Positions 1 through 8,316 of a stretch of 23,148 nucleotides of DNA are shown here, piece after piece. The notes below the pieces were generated by a model, which was not told the DNA's origin, ran no database searches, and was given only the letters and a program-made list of their open reading frames with translations. The number at the start of each line of letters is the position of its first letter. Position 1 is the stretch's first letter. Source of the DNA: Oscillospiraceae bacterium (GTDB taxonomy: Bacteria; Bacillota; Clostridia; Oscillospirales; Acutalibacteraceae); NCBI GenBank assembly GCA_022508705.1, contig JAFLUO010000009.1, positions 7,172-30,319 on the forward strand. Reading direction: 5' to 3'. A program made the position numbers and the translations under genes.

Positions 1-9
1 CGAACTTAT

Positions 10-32
10 AAAAAATTCCCGCATAATGCGGG
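10..32 (-). terminator. Terminator-like hairpin read on the minus strand
   Basis: CCCGCA (18-23) pairs with TGCGGG (27-32) around a TAA loop. Read leftwards, the stem is followed by AA and six T residues (complement of 10-15). On the plus strand there is no T-tract. No minus-strand gene is visible to its right, so what it would terminate is unknown; it may serve a gene beyond the window by protecting it from incoming transcription. Confidence 0.45.
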
Positions 33-73
33 ACAGATTTGGCATACAGTTAAAAATTGTCTAAGAAAATTTT

Positions 74-155
74 TAGGGGCAGGTTTTCACACCCGCCCGT
101 GACACTCGAATAAATTTTAAAGTTTACGGGCGGTTCAGGGGAAACCGCCTCTACA
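74..155. repeat. 82-bp two-hairpin dispersed repeat, copy A
   Basis: The element begins TAGGGGC and ends CTCTACA, so its ends are near-inverted. The left hairpin is GGGCAGGT (77-84) with ACCCGCCC (91-98), one mismatch. The right hairpin is GGCGGTT (129-135) with AACCGCC (143-149). A second copy of the same length and architecture lies at 6955-7036, with the shared centre CCCGCCCGTGA...TAAATTT. The layout resembles a small non-autonomous (MITE-like) or REP-like element; no clear target-site duplication is visible. Confidence 0.65.
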
Positions 156-235
156 TAACAATAAAACAAAAACTGACATCAGACAGAAACAGAAAAGCAA
201 AACACAAAAATTCGTTTTTTTAAAAATTTTTTTCT

Positions 236-250
236 CGCGCGCACGCGCGT
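236..250. other. Alternating pyrimidine-purine tract
   Basis: Fifteen bases alternate pyrimidine and purine (CG-rich with a single CA step) directly after a long A/T-run stretch (203-233). Such tracts can adopt Z-DNA and are also self-complementary. No gene or terminator function can be assigned. Confidence 0.4.
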
Positions 251-396
251 TTTGTAAATAGGCAATAATTTCAAGTTTACTCTTCTATATTACTTACTTC
301 TGTATTATTACAGTAAGACTCGCCGACCGCTTGAAGTCAGCAAAATCGACCGCCTGAGTCAGAAAAACAGACCTGCGGGCAGATTAAACCAACCAC

Positions 397-451
397 AGTT
401 CAAAACTTGTTAAAAAACCGTTGAAAACCTGTTGAAACACTGTCGAAAACT
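397..451. repeat. Five-unit 11-bp tandem array, consensus YGTTGAAAACY
   Basis: Units start at 397, 408, 419, 430 and 441, exactly 11 bp apart: AGTTCAAAACT, TGTTAAAAAAC, CGTTGAAAACC, TGTTGAAACAC, TGTCGAAAACT. Each unit has an A-run at the same phase, so the runs fall about once per helical turn and should bend the DNA. The core TGTTGAAAA differs at two positions from the reverse complement of the DnaA box (TGTGGATAA). Function unknown. Confidence 0.6.
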
Positions 452-476
452 ATGTAAGTGGACTGTTTGACTTACC

Positions 477-536
477 GCTCCCTCTTAGAGGGAGCTATCA
501 GCAAAGCTGGCAGCGGCTCGTTCTTCGCCCCTACAA
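477..536. repeat. CTCCCTC palindromic repeat with CGCCCCTACA end
   Basis: GCTCCCTC (477-484) pairs perfectly with GAGGGAGC (488-495) around TTA. It is followed by a second hairpin, 494-502 with 506-514 (one mismatch, one wobble, AAA loop), then CGCCCCTACA (526-535). It resembles an abundant intergenic palindromic repeat of Clostridia, and its right end matches the TGTAGGGG ends of the other repeats in this window. Confidence 0.5.
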
Positions 537-582
537 GTTGTATAATGTTTGTAAAAATCTTATAAATTTTACTGCCGAACTC

Positions 583-610
583 TTGACATATATTTTTTCA
601 ATGATATAAT
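583..610 (+). promoter_or_regulatory. Promoter of the marR-ABC exporter operon
   Basis: TTGACA (583-588) and TATAAT (605-610) are both consensus and separated by 16 bp. The next gene starts at 660. The two operator-like dyads at 611-637 begin immediately after the -10 box, so a bound repressor would block initiation. Confidence 0.85.
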
Positions 611-637
611 AGTCAAGCGACTAACAGTTAAACGACT
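611..637 (+). promoter_or_regulatory. Two tandem operator-like dyads, probable MarR sites
   Basis: AGTC-AAGC-GACT (611-622) and AGTT-AAAC-GACT (626-637) are two 12-bp dyads whose starts are 15 bp apart. The first extends to TAGTC/GACTA. Both sit between the -10 box and the marR start codon. MarR-family dimers normally bind short dyads overlapping their own promoter, so autorepression is the simplest reading; the binding itself is inferred. Confidence 0.6.
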
Positions 638-659
638 AATTAAATTTTCGGAGTACGGT

Positions 660-1139
660 ATGGAAGATAAGAAAAAAGAGCTTATTGAGATGTTGCATAG
701 GCTGAATATCAGCGAAAGGTACATAATTGACCGGCTGCTGGAAGAAAAGGGTATTTATTTCGGTCAACCGCCGATTTTGCACTTTTTAAACCAAAATCCT
801 AATGCTACCCAAAAGGAAATTGCGGATTTCCTCAACGTTTCGCCTGCATCCGTTGCGGTGTCGGTTAAGCGAATGGAAAAATCAGGTATTATTTCACGGG
901 CAACAGATAAGGACGACGCCCGCCGCAACAATCTTTCCTTAACGGAAAAGGGAAAGGAGCTTGAATGCTTTGCAAGGCAGACCTTCAAGACTGTTGACAG
1001 CGCAAAGCTTTCAAATCTGTCAAGCGAAGAGCTTGAGGCTATGCTTGCCGTTATTAAAAAAATGAATGATAATCTTATGGGGCTTTTCCCCGAAAAATGT
1101 AAAAAACATTTTAAATGTAAGGAGGAAAAAGATGTTTAA
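660..1139 (+). CDS. MarR-family transcriptional regulator
   Basis: This 159-residue protein has the MarR/SlyA winged-helix layout: an N-terminal dimer helix, a helix-turn-helix at about residues 50-77 (QKEIADFLNVSPASVAVSVK), and a basic wing at 80-95 (ATDKDDARRNNLSLTEKG), then C-terminal dimerisation helices. The tail carries two cysteines, C147 and C153, in a lysine-rich segment, which could be redox- or metal-responsive, though this is a guess. A GGAG precedes the ATG. Its stop codon overlaps the first ABC gene by 8 bp, so it very probably controls that exporter and itself through the dyads at 611-637. The inducing ligand cannot be read from the sequence. Confidence 0.88.
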   Translation: MEDKKKELIEMLHRLNISERYIIDRLLEEKGIYFGQPPILHFLNQNPNATQKEIADFLNVSPASVAVSVKRMEKSGIISRATDKDDARRNNLSLTEKGKELECFARQTFKTVDSAKLSNLSSEELEAMLAVIKKMNDNLMGLFPEKCKKHFKCKEEKDV

Positions 1140-2901
1140 GCTATTAAAATATGCTGACAAATACAAAATCTATGCGTTTATTTGTCCGCTTTTAATGATA
1201 GGCGAGGTTATTTTCGAACTGCTCATTCCCCAGGTCATGGCGGATATTGTTGAAACGATTCAGTTAACTGAAACGGCGAATGCCGCAGTGCAGAGCGCCG
1301 CAATTCACAACATTTACGTTTACGGCGGCAAAATGCTGATTTTTGCCCTTTGCTCGCTGTTTTGCGGGTCACTTGCGGCAAGAGTGGGAGCCGTTGCAGG
1401 TATGGGCTTCGGCGCATCGCTTCGCCGCGGTCTTATGGAAAAAATGCAGACCTTCTCGTTTTCCAACATTGACCGTTTTTCAACGGCATCGCTCATAACC
1501 CGAATGACAACGGACGTTAACACGGTTCAAAATACCTTTTTAATGCTGGTTCGCGGATTCTTCCGTGCGCCCATAATGCTTGTTACCGCCCTCGTTTTGT
1601 GTATTAAAATGAGCCCTGAGGTTGCAAGAGTTTTTGCCGTGGCGCTTCCCGTAATTGTAGTGGTACTTGCAATTTTTGCACCTATTGCAATAAAGCGTTT
1701 CCGTGCAATGCTTAAAAAATTCGATAATTTTAACGCATCAATTCAGGAGAATTTTACAAACATCAGAGTTGTTAAGGCGTTTGTACGCACAGACTACGAA
1801 AAGAAGAAATTTAAGGAGTCAAATGACGATTTAATGGGCTCTGTAATTCATGCTGAAAAAATCATGATTATGGGCGAGCCTGCTTTAATGCTTCTTATGT
1901 ACCTGACTATTATGGCAATAGTTATCATCGCCACAAAGTCAATAGCAGAGATGACCCTTGATGTAGGTCAGTTTACGGCGATTTTTACATACGCTTTCCA
2001 AATTTTAATGTCATTCCTTTTTACTATAATGATTTTGGCTCAGTTCTTTATGGCGGAGGCGAGCGCAAAGCGTATCGGCGAGGTTTTGAATGAAACTCCC
2101 GATATTAAAGACCCCGAAAACCCTGTAAACGAAGTTCCTGACGGCAGTATTGAGTTTAAAAATGTATCCTTCCGTTACGGAGAAGGCGCAGATGTTATAA
2201 AAAACGTATCTTTCAAGATCAACAGCGGTGAAATGATAGGTATTATGGGTGCTACGGGCAGCTCCAAATCTTCAATAGTTCAGCTCATTCCAAGGCTTTA
2301 CGATACAACAGACGGCGAGGTTCTCGTAGGCGGAAAGGATGTTCGCGATTATTCCGTTTACCATCTTCGCGAGGCGGTTAGTATGGTGCTTCAGAAAAAC
2401 GTTCTGTTTTCGGGCACAATAGCCGAAAATCTTCGCTGGGGCAATAAAGAAGCCAGCGATGAAGAACTGAAAAAGGCTTGCGAAATTGCCGATGCACTTT
2501 CCTTTGTTGAGTCTTTCCCCGATGGCTTTAATACGGATTTAGGGCAGGGCGGTGTTAATGTTTCAGGCGGTCAGAAACAGCGCCTTTGTATTGCCCGCGC
2601 TCTTCTTAAAAACCCGAAGATACTCATTCTTGACGACTCAACGAGTGCTGTTGACACGGCAACGGACGCAAGAATCCGTGCGGCACTGAGAAAATACACG
2701 CCAAGTACTACGAAAATTATTATTGCCCAAAGAGTTTCTTCCGTTTCTGACTGCGACAAGATAATAATTCTTGACGGCGGTAAGGTTTCAGATATAGGCA
2801 CTCACGAAGAGTTGCTACAGCGCAGCGAAATTTATCAGGATATTTATGAGGCACAGCAAAAGGGCTGTGACGATTTTGACATGCAGGGAGGTGCTTTATA
2901 A
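1132..2901 (+). CDS. ABC exporter half-transporter, degenerate-site subunit
   Basis: A 589-residue fused TMD-NBD exporter subunit of the BmrC/LmrC/TM287 type. The start chosen is the ATG at 1132, preceded by AAGGAGG six bases upstream; an in-frame ATG at 1066 has no such site and lies deep in marR. About six membrane segments fill residues 15-300 and the nucleotide-binding domain follows. Walker A is GATGSSKSS (373-381), where a Ser replaces the usual third Gly; the signature is VSGGQ (477-481). Walker B ends LDD, with D502 where the catalytic Glu normally is, and the switch His is replaced by Q533 (AQR). Those changes mark the non-hydrolysing site of a heterodimeric exporter. It ends TAATG, overlapping the start of its partner by one base. 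Drug or peptide/lipid export is plausible; the substrate is unknown. Confidence 0.88.
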   Translation: MFKLLKYADKYKIYAFICPLLMIGEVIFELLIPQVMADIVETIQLTETANAAVQSAAIHNIYVYGGKMLIFALCSLFCGSLAARVGAVAGMGFGASLRRGLMEKMQTFSFSNIDRFSTASLITRMTTDVNTVQNTFLMLVRGFFRAPIMLVTALVLCIKMSPEVARVFAVALPVIVVVLAIFAPIAIKRFRAMLKKFDNFNASIQENFTNIRVVKAFVRTDYEKKKFKESNDDLMGSVIHAEKIMIMGEPALMLLMYLTIMAIVIIATKSIAEMTLDVGQFTAIFTYAFQILMSFLFTIMILAQFFMAEASAKRIGEVLNETPDIKDPENPVNEVPDGSIEFKNVSFRYGEGADVIKNVSFKINSGEMIGIMGATGSSKSSIVQLIPRLYDTTDGEVLVGGKDVRDYSVYHLREAVSMVLQKNVLFSGTIAENLRWGNKEASDEELKKACEIADALSFVESFPDGFNTDLGQGGVNVSGGQKQRLCIARALLKNPKILILDDSTSAVDTATDARIRAALRKYTPSTTKIIIAQRVSSVSDCDKIIILDGGKVSDIGTHEELLQRSEIYQDIYEAQQKGCDDFDMQGGAL

Positions 2902-4802
2902 TGCCGGGACCGAAACGCAGAAACATGGCACCCGAAAGAAAGCCTAAAAATGCGGGCGCAACAGTAAAAAGACTTTTAAAATATTTAGGCAAAAATAAAG
3001 CTCTTCTCATAGGAATGATAATATTTGTCATTTTAAGCTCCGTTGCAATGGTTGTTCTTTCGGTTGTAATTAAGCCCATTGTTGACGATTTGCTTATCCC
3101 TGCGATAGGGCAGAAATTTTCATTATCTCTTTTCGCCGGAGTGAAAAAGCAGATTATCATTATGGGGGCAATGGCAATACTCAGCGTAGCTTCCTCATAT
3201 TTCAAAGCGAAATGCTCCGTATTGCTGACGGCGAGAACGATGAATCTTTTCCGTAAGGACATTTTCGATTCAATTTCCGTTTTACCCATAAAGTTTTACG
3301 ACACACGACCCAACGGCGAAATAATGAGCCGCTTTACCAACGATGTTGAATCCGTAAGAATGTTTTTGTCTCAGGGAATTTCACAGCTCATTTCCTCAAC
3401 GGTAACAATCGTGGGCTCGTTTATAGTAATGTTTTTGTTAAGTCCTGTTCTTACCGTGCTTGTAGTTGTTATGGTTGCCCTTATGGTGGTTATCACAAAG
3501 TTTTTAGGCAAAAAGAGCGCCTTTTATTTCAAAAAACAGCAGCAGGACATCGGCGTTGTCAACGGTTATATTGAAGAGATAATTGAGGGGCAAAAGGTTG
3601 TTAAGGTATTTAATCACGAAGAAGAAACTATTGACAGATTTAATGACATAAACGAAAATCTCCGCAAGGCATCAACGGGTGCTAACACCTTTGCAAGCGT
3701 ATTGATGCCCCTTATGAACAATCTGGGTCACGTAAATTACGCAATAACGGCAGCTTTCGGCGGGGTGCTGGCTATTAAAGGCTTTATGACCCCGGGCAGT
3801 ATTGTTACGTTTTTGCAGAATTCAAGAAACTTTTCACAGCCCATTTCAAACCTTTCGCAGCAGTTTAACAATGCCATAATGGCAATTGCGGGCGCTGAGA
3901 GAATTTTTGAATACATTGACGAACAGCCCGAAACTGACGAAGGGTACGTTACCCTTGTAAATGCAAAGAAAGACGAAAACGGCGTTATTACCGAAACGGA
4001 TGAGCGTACAGGTCTTTGGGCTTGGAAACATATTCATCAGGCAGATGGAACTGTTGAATACATTGAACTTCGGGGTAAGGTTGAATTTGAAAACGTCACC
4101 TTCTCCTATGACGGCAAAAAGACGGTTCTTGACGACATTTCCCTTTACGCAAAGCCCGGTCAGAAAATTGCTTTCGTAGGCTCAACGGGCGCAGGCAAAA
4201 CGACGATTACAAATCTTATCAACCGTTTTTATGAGATAAATAACGGCAAAATCAGATATGACGGAATAAACATTCAGAAGATTAAAAAAGATGATCTTCG
4301 CAGGTCTCTCGGTATGGTTTTGCAGGATACGCACCTGTTCACGGGTACGGTTAAGGATAACATCCGTTACGGTAATTTAGACGCTACTGACGAGCAGATA
4401 GAAAATGCTGCAAAACTTGCAAATGCCCATGAATTTATTATGGCTTTGCCAGAAGGTTATGACACGGTTCTTCAGTCCGACGGCGGAAATCTTTCACAAG
4501 GTCAAAGACAGCTTTTGTCAATAGCCCGTGCCGCAGTTTCAGACCCGCCGGTTTTGATTTTGGACGAAGCTACAAGCTCAATAGACACACGAACCGAAAA
4601 GCTTATCGAGCAGGGCATGGATAAGCTGATGGCAGGCAGAACGGTGTTCGTTATTGCCCACCGTCTTTCAACAGTCCGCAATGCAAATGCAATTATGGTT
4701 TTAGAGCACGGCAAAATTATTGAGCGCGGTGACCATGACGATTTGCTTTCGCAAAAGGGCAGATATTATCAGCTTTATACGGGTCAGTTTGAGCTGTCGT
4801 GA
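2901..4802 (+). CDS. ABC exporter half-transporter, catalytic subunit
   Basis: A 633-residue TMD-NBD protein that should pair with the preceding gene product. The first ~35 residues are basic and cytosolic; the membrane domain spans roughly 35-320. A charged insert of about 40 residues (roughly 350-390) separates it from the ATPase domain, as in related clostridial exporters. Walker A is GSTGAGKTT (427-435); Walker B is followed by the catalytic E556 (LDEATS), and the switch H587 is present (AHR). The signature is LSQGQ (531-535), not LSGGQ. In the heterodimer that altered signature faces the already degenerate Walker motifs of the partner, so one composite site is intact and the other is damaged on both faces. 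GGGAGGTG precedes the ATG, which overlaps the upstream stop. Confidence 0.9.
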   Translation: MPGPKRRNMAPERKPKNAGATVKRLLKYLGKNKALLIGMIIFVILSSVAMVVLSVVIKPIVDDLLIPAIGQKFSLSLFAGVKKQIIIMGAMAILSVASSYFKAKCSVLLTARTMNLFRKDIFDSISVLPIKFYDTRPNGEIMSRFTNDVESVRMFLSQGISQLISSTVTIVGSFIVMFLLSPVLTVLVVVMVALMVVITKFLGKKSAFYFKKQQQDIGVVNGYIEEIIEGQKVVKVFNHEEETIDRFNDINENLRKASTGANTFASVLMPLMNNLGHVNYAITAAFGGVLAIKGFMTPGSIVTFLQNSRNFSQPISNLSQQFNNAIMAIAGAERIFEYIDEQPETDEGYVTLVNAKKDENGVITETDERTGLWAWKHIHQADGTVEYIELRGKVEFENVTFSYDGKKTVLDDISLYAKPGQKIAFVGSTGAGKTTITNLINRFYEINNGKIRYDGINIQKIKKDDLRRSLGMVLQDTHLFTGTVKDNIRYGNLDATDEQIENAAKLANAHEFIMALPEGYDTVLQSDGGNLSQGQRQLLSIARAAVSDPPVLILDEATSSIDTRTEKLIEQGMDKLMAGRTVFVIAHRLSTVRNANAIMVLEHGKIIERGDHDDLLSQKGRYYQLYTGQFELS

Positions 4803-4834
4803 TAGATGTTGGATTTTAGACATTAGATATTTGC

Positions 4835-4867
4835 AGGGGCGAGCTTTCATGCTCGCCCTTATTTTTT
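4835..4867 (+). terminator. Terminator of the exporter operon, built from a GGGGCG repeat hairpin
   Basis: GGGCGAGC (4837-4844) pairs with GCTCGCCC (4851-4858) around TTTCAT and is followed by TTATTTTTT. It lies 33 bases after the second ABC gene. The stem begins GCAGGGGCG, closely resembling the TGTAGGGGCGG ends of the dispersed repeats, so a repeat hairpin may be doing the job of terminator. Confidence 0.7.
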
Positions 4868-4970
4868 GTCACTATGACTTTATGCCCCAAATCGACAAAT
4901 TTTGTAACAAACTGCACAAATGAGCATAACAAAAATTGTGTGCCATTTGATTATTTTGTTCAAAAATCTC

Positions 4971-4999
4971 TTGAAAACTGCGTTTAGGCGTGATAAAAT
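4971..4999 (+). promoter_or_regulatory. Promoter of the glycogen synthesis operon
   Basis: TTGAAA (4971-4976) and TAAAAT (4994-4999) are separated by 17 bp and lie 34 bases before glgB. The two hexamers, the spacer length and the ATA following the -10 are the same as in the glgP promoter at 20704-20732. Confidence 0.75.
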
Positions 5000-5032
5000 A
5001 TATCTGTATAATTATGGAAAGGTATGTGAACT

Positions 5033-6928
5033 ATGAAGGATAACAAACACACGGAAATTGATAATCAGGTTCCCGTTTATCTTTTCCATCAAGGGAATAA
5101 CGCCCGTGCTTACGAGTTTTTTGGCTCCCACAGAACGGATGACGGCTCAGCCGTTTTCAGAGTTTGGGCGCCTAACGCTCAGAGTGTTTCCGTTGCAGGC
5201 GATTTTAACGGTTGGTCAGATACCGAAAATGTTATGACGAAAATTTCCGACGGCGGAATTTGGGAATGTGAAATTCCAGATGTCAAAGTTTATGATGCTT
5301 ATAAATATTCGATTTTGACAAAATCGGGCGAACGGCTTATGAAAAGCGACCCTTACGGTTTTCACATGGAAACCCGCCCTGCCAACGCTACAAAGTTTTA
5401 TGAGCTTGACGGCTATAAATGGAAAGATGCAAAGTGGGAGGAGCAGAAAAAAATATCCTCTTCCTACGCAAAGCCCGTTAATATTTACGAGGTGCATTTA
5501 GGCTCTTGGAAACAGCATGAGGACGGCAATTTCCTGTCCTACCGCCAAATGGCAGAGGAGCTGGTGCCTTACGTTAAAGAAATGGGCTATACTCACGTTG
5601 AGTTTATGCCCCTTACTGAATACCCATTTGACGGCTCATGGGGTTATCAGGTTACGGGTTATTTTGCCGCAACATCACGCTACGGCACACCCCATGACCT
5701 TATGTACTTAATCGACACCTTCCACAAAGCAGGAATCGGTGTAATTCTTGACTGGGTTCCCGCGCATTTCCCGAAGGATGCAAACGGGCTTTATGAGTTT
5801 GACGGAACTTGTTGCTATGAATATTCAGACCCCAAAAAAGGTGAACATTACGGCTGGGGAACAAGAGTTTTTGATTTCGGCAAAAACGAGGTACAAAGCT
5901 TTTTGTGCTCAAGCGCAATGTTCTGGCTGGACAAATTCCATATAGACGGCCTTCGTATTGATGCAGTTGCATCTATGCTTTACTTAAATTACGACCGCAA
6001 AGACGGCGAGTGGATAGCAAACCGCAACGGCGGAGTTGAAAATCTTGAGGCAGTTGAGTTTTTCCACAAGCTTTCAGAACTGTTATTCCGTGATTACCCA
6101 GGCGCTTTAATGATAGCAGAGGAAAGCACCGCCTGGCCAATGGTTACAAAACCCGTGTTTATGGGGGGCTTAGGCTTTAATTTCAAGTGGAATATGGGCT
6201 GGATGAACGACATTCTCCGCTATTTCTCCCTTGACGGAATTTACCGCAAAAACAACCATGACTGTATAACATTTTCATTCTTCTACGCTTTTTCGGAAAA
6301 CTTTATTCTTCCGATTTCCCATGACGAGGTAGTTCACGGCAAATGCTCGCTTATAAACAAAATGCCCGGAACTTATGAAGAAAAATTTGCAGGTGTCAGG
6401 GCATTCCTCGGTTACATGATGGCGCACCCGGGCAAAAAACTTCTGTTTATGGGCAGTGAGTTCGGTCAGTTTATTGAATGGAATTATCAGCAGGGGCTTG
6501 ATTGGCTTTTGCTTGATTACGATATGCACCGCAAAATGCAGGATTACACAAAAGAGCTTAATAAGTTCTACAAGAAAAATCCGGCGCTTTGGCAGGTGGA
6601 TTACTCTTGGGAGGGCTTTTCGTGGATTTCGTCCGACGACCGTGACAATTCCGTCATAGCTTTCCGCAGAATTGCAGAGGACAAGAAAGAGCTTATCGCC
6701 GTTTGCAACTTTACAAATGTTCGCCGTGAGAATTACAGAATAGGAATTCCGAACGGCAGTGCGTACAAAATAGTTTTCAATTCGGATGACGAAAACTACG
6801 GAGGATTCGGTGTTTCTAACAATCCCGAACGCATTAAAACTGAAAAAATCCCCATGCACGGATTTGAAAAGAGCATCACTCTTGACCTTCCGCCCATGTC
6901 TGCAATTTACTTAAAGAAAACGAGATAA
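5033..6928 (+). CDS. glgB: 1,4-alpha-glucan (glycogen) branching enzyme GlgB
   Basis: A 631-residue GH13 branching enzyme that cuts an alpha-1,4 chain and rejoins it through an alpha-1,6 link. A single CBM48 module lies near residues 25-110 ([20 protein letters not shown]); the longer N-terminus of the E. coli-type enzyme is absent. The GH13 motifs are intact: region I D240-W-V-P-A-H245, the nucleophile D310 in [10 protein letters not shown], the acid/base Glu in IAEES (E363), and H430-D431 in [11 protein letters not shown]. An all-beta C-terminal domain follows. It is the first gene of the glgB-C-D-A operon. AAAGG stands 10 bases before the ATG. An 82-bp repeat sits between it and glgC. Confidence 0.96.
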   Translation: MKDNKHTEIDNQVPVYLFHQGNNARAYEFFGSHRTDDGSAVFRVWAPNAQSVSVAGDFNGWSDTENVMTKISDGGIWECEIPDVKVYDAYKYSILTKSGERLMKSDPYGFHMETRPANATKFYELDGYKWKDAKWEEQKKISSSYAKPVNIYEVHLGSWKQHEDGNFLSYRQMAEELVPYVKEMGYTHVEFMPLTEYPFDGSWGYQVTGYFAATSRYGTPHDLMYLIDTFHKAGIGVILDWVPAHFPKDANGLYEFDGTCCYEYSDPKKGEHYGWGTRVFDFGKNEVQSFLCSSAMFWLDKFHIDGLRIDAVASMLYLNYDRKDGEWIANRNGGVENLEAVEFFHKLSELLFRDYPGALMIAEESTAWPMVTKPVFMGGLGFNFKWNMGWMNDILRYFSLDGIYRKNNHDCITFSFFYAFSENFILPISHDEVVHGKCSLINKMPGTYEEKFAGVRAFLGYMMAHPGKKLLFMGSEFGQFIEWNYQQGLDWLLLDYDMHRKMQDYTKELNKFYKKNPALWQVDYSWEGFSWISSDDRDNSVIAFRRIAEDKKELIAVCNFTNVRRENYRIGIPNGSAYKIVFNSDDENYGGFGVSNNPERIKTEKIPMHGFEKSITLDLPPMSAIYLKKTR

Positions 6929-6954
6929 ATTTAGCAGTTGATTGAAGAGGTTTG

Positions 6955-7036
6955 TAGGGGCGGGTGCCCACACCCGCCCGTGAGTTACTGATAAATTTAA
7001 TCGCGTTGCGGGTCGGTTAGGGAACCGACCCCTACA
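6955..7036. repeat. 82-bp two-hairpin dispersed repeat, copy B
   Basis: Begins TAGGGGC and ends CCCCTACA. The left hairpin is GGGCGGGTG (6958-6966) with CACCCGCCC (6971-6979), perfect with loop CCCA; the right hairpin is GGGTCGGTT (7010-7018) with AACCGACCC (7023-7031), perfect with loop AGGG. Its length equals that of copy A at 74-155. It lies between glgB and glgC, so it would be transcribed and folded within the glycogen operon mRNA; no T-tract follows, so it should not terminate. Confidence 0.7.
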
Positions 7037-7097
7037 AGATAACCGTAAATAATTATTTATTTAACATATTAACGAAATTCTTTTAGGAGGAAAATAT

Positions 7098-8315
7098 ATG
7101 GCTCGTAAAAAGGAATGTATTGCAATGCTTCTTGCCGGCGGTCAGGGAAGCCGCTTGGGCGTACTTACAAAGAACATTGCGAAGCCTGCCGTGCCATACG
7201 GCGGCAAATACAGAATTATTGATTTCCCGCTTTCAAACTGTGTAAATTCAGGTATTAACACGGTGGGTATTTTGACTCAGTATCAGCCGTTGGAGCTTAA
7301 CGATTACATCGGCAACGGCAGTGCCTGGGATTTGGACCGCATACACGGCGGCGTTCACATGCTCTCTCCTTACCAGCAGATTGAAGGTATGGAGTGGTAT
7401 AAGGGAACGGCAAATGCAATTTACCAAAACATCAATTTCATTGACCGTTATAATCCCGAATATGTTGCTGTTCTTTCAGGCGACCACATTTACAAAATGG
7501 ATTACAACAAGATGCTTGATTACCACAAAAAGAATGATGCTGCCTGCACAATAGCAATGCTTGAAGTTCCGTGGGAAGAGGCAAGCAGATTCGGTCTTAT
7601 GATTTTAAATGATGACAATTCCATAAGCGAATTTGAAGAGAAACCGAAGAATCCCCGAAGCAACAAGGCTTCAATGGGTGTTTACATCTTCACCTGGTCA
7701 AAGCTTCGTCAGTACCTTATTGACGATGAAAACAACCCTGATTCTTCCAACGATTTCGGTAAAGACGTTATTCCTGCAATGCATAAGGCAGGGGAGAGAA
7801 TGTTTGCATATCTCTTTGACGGCTATTGGAAGGACGTTGGAACTATTGACTCTCTTTGGGAGGCTAACCTTGACCTTTTGAATCCGAGAGTTGACCTTGA
7901 TTTGTCGGACAATTCATGGAAAATATATTCAAGAACACCCACAACACCGCCACAGTACATTGCGGCTTCGGCAGATGTTCAGAATTCAATGGTATCCGAG
8001 GGGTCGAGAGTATTCGGCGAGGTTGATTATTCAATCCTTTTCCATGACGTAACGGTTGAGGAAGGCGCAAAGGTTCGCTATTCAATAGTAATGCCGGGCG
8101 CTGTAATCAAAAAAGGTGCTGATGTTGAATATTCAATTATAGCTGAAGATGCAGTTATTGAAGAAGGCGCAAGAGTAGGTTCTTCTCCCGAAGAATTTAC
8201 TGACCGTTCCGAGTGGGGAATTGCCGTTGTAGGCGCAGGAGTAACGGTTGGCGAGAATTCCAGCGTTCCCCCGAAAGCAATGATTTCGGAAGATGTGGCA
8301 AAGGAGGAAAAATAA
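7098..8315 (+). CDS. glgC: Glucose-1-phosphate adenylyltransferase, catalytic subunit GlgC
   Basis: A 405-residue ADP-glucose pyrophosphorylase that makes ADP-glucose from ATP and glucose-1-phosphate, the committed step of glycogen synthesis. The nucleotidyltransferase domain has LAGGQGSRL (12-20), the catalytic D129 in [15 protein letters not shown], and GYWKDVGT. From about residue 290 hexapeptide repeats form the left-handed beta-helix used for oligomerisation and allostery. AGGAGG is placed seven bases before the ATG. Only one base separates its stop from the glgD start, so the two subunits are made together. Confidence 0.96.
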   Translation: MARKKECIAMLLAGGQGSRLGVLTKNIAKPAVPYGGKYRIIDFPLSNCVNSGINTVGILTQYQPLELNDYIGNGSAWDLDRIHGGVHMLSPYQQIEGMEWYKGTANAIYQNINFIDRYNPEYVAVLSGDHIYKMDYNKMLDYHKKNDAACTIAMLEVPWEEASRFGLMILNDDNSISEFEEKPKNPRSNKASMGVYIFTWSKLRQYLIDDENNPDSSNDFGKDVIPAMHKAGERMFAYLFDGYWKDVGTIDSLWEANLDLLNPRVDLDLSDNSWKIYSRTPTTPPQYIAASADVQNSMVSEGSRVFGEVDYSILFHDVTVEEGAKVRYSIVMPGAVIKKGADVEYSIIAEDAVIEEGARVGSSPEEFTDRSEWGIAVVGAGVTVGENSSVPPKAMISEDVAKEEK

Positions 8316-8316
8316 G

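Larger units (their letters stand above)
1..659. other. Gene-free intergenic region rich in repeats
   Basis: No convincing coding frame is seen on either strand. The stretch holds a minus-oriented terminator-like hairpin, an 82-bp two-hairpin repeat, an alternating CG tract, a five-unit 11-bp tandem array, a CTCCCTC palindromic repeat and finally the marR promoter, each listed separately. The stretch 252-396 shows nothing I can name. Confidence 0.7.

Noticed and set aside
397..451. CRISPR array
   Set aside because: Units are 11 bp and contiguous with no spacers; no cas genes are nearby.
397..451. Replication origin
   Set aside because: No dnaA, dnaN or rpmH nearby and no exact TTATCCACA; only degenerate boxes are present.
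1066..1131. Upstream ATG as start of the first ABC gene
   Set aside because: It lies within marR, has no ribosome site, and the encoded extension (MIILWGFSPKN) is not exporter-like; AAGGAGG marks the ATG at 1132.
2720..3289. 189-codon minus-strand frame across the two ABC genes
   Set aside because: Crosses the junction of two clear exporter genes in antisense and has no initiation signal.
6275..6859. 194-codon minus-strand frame inside glgB
   Set aside because: Antisense to a well-conserved GH13 enzyme, no ribosome binding site, no recognisable protein features.
6955..7036. Riboswitch or terminator before glgC
   Set aside because: The same structure occurs at 74-155 with no gene close downstream, and no T-tract follows, so a dispersed repeat explains it better.
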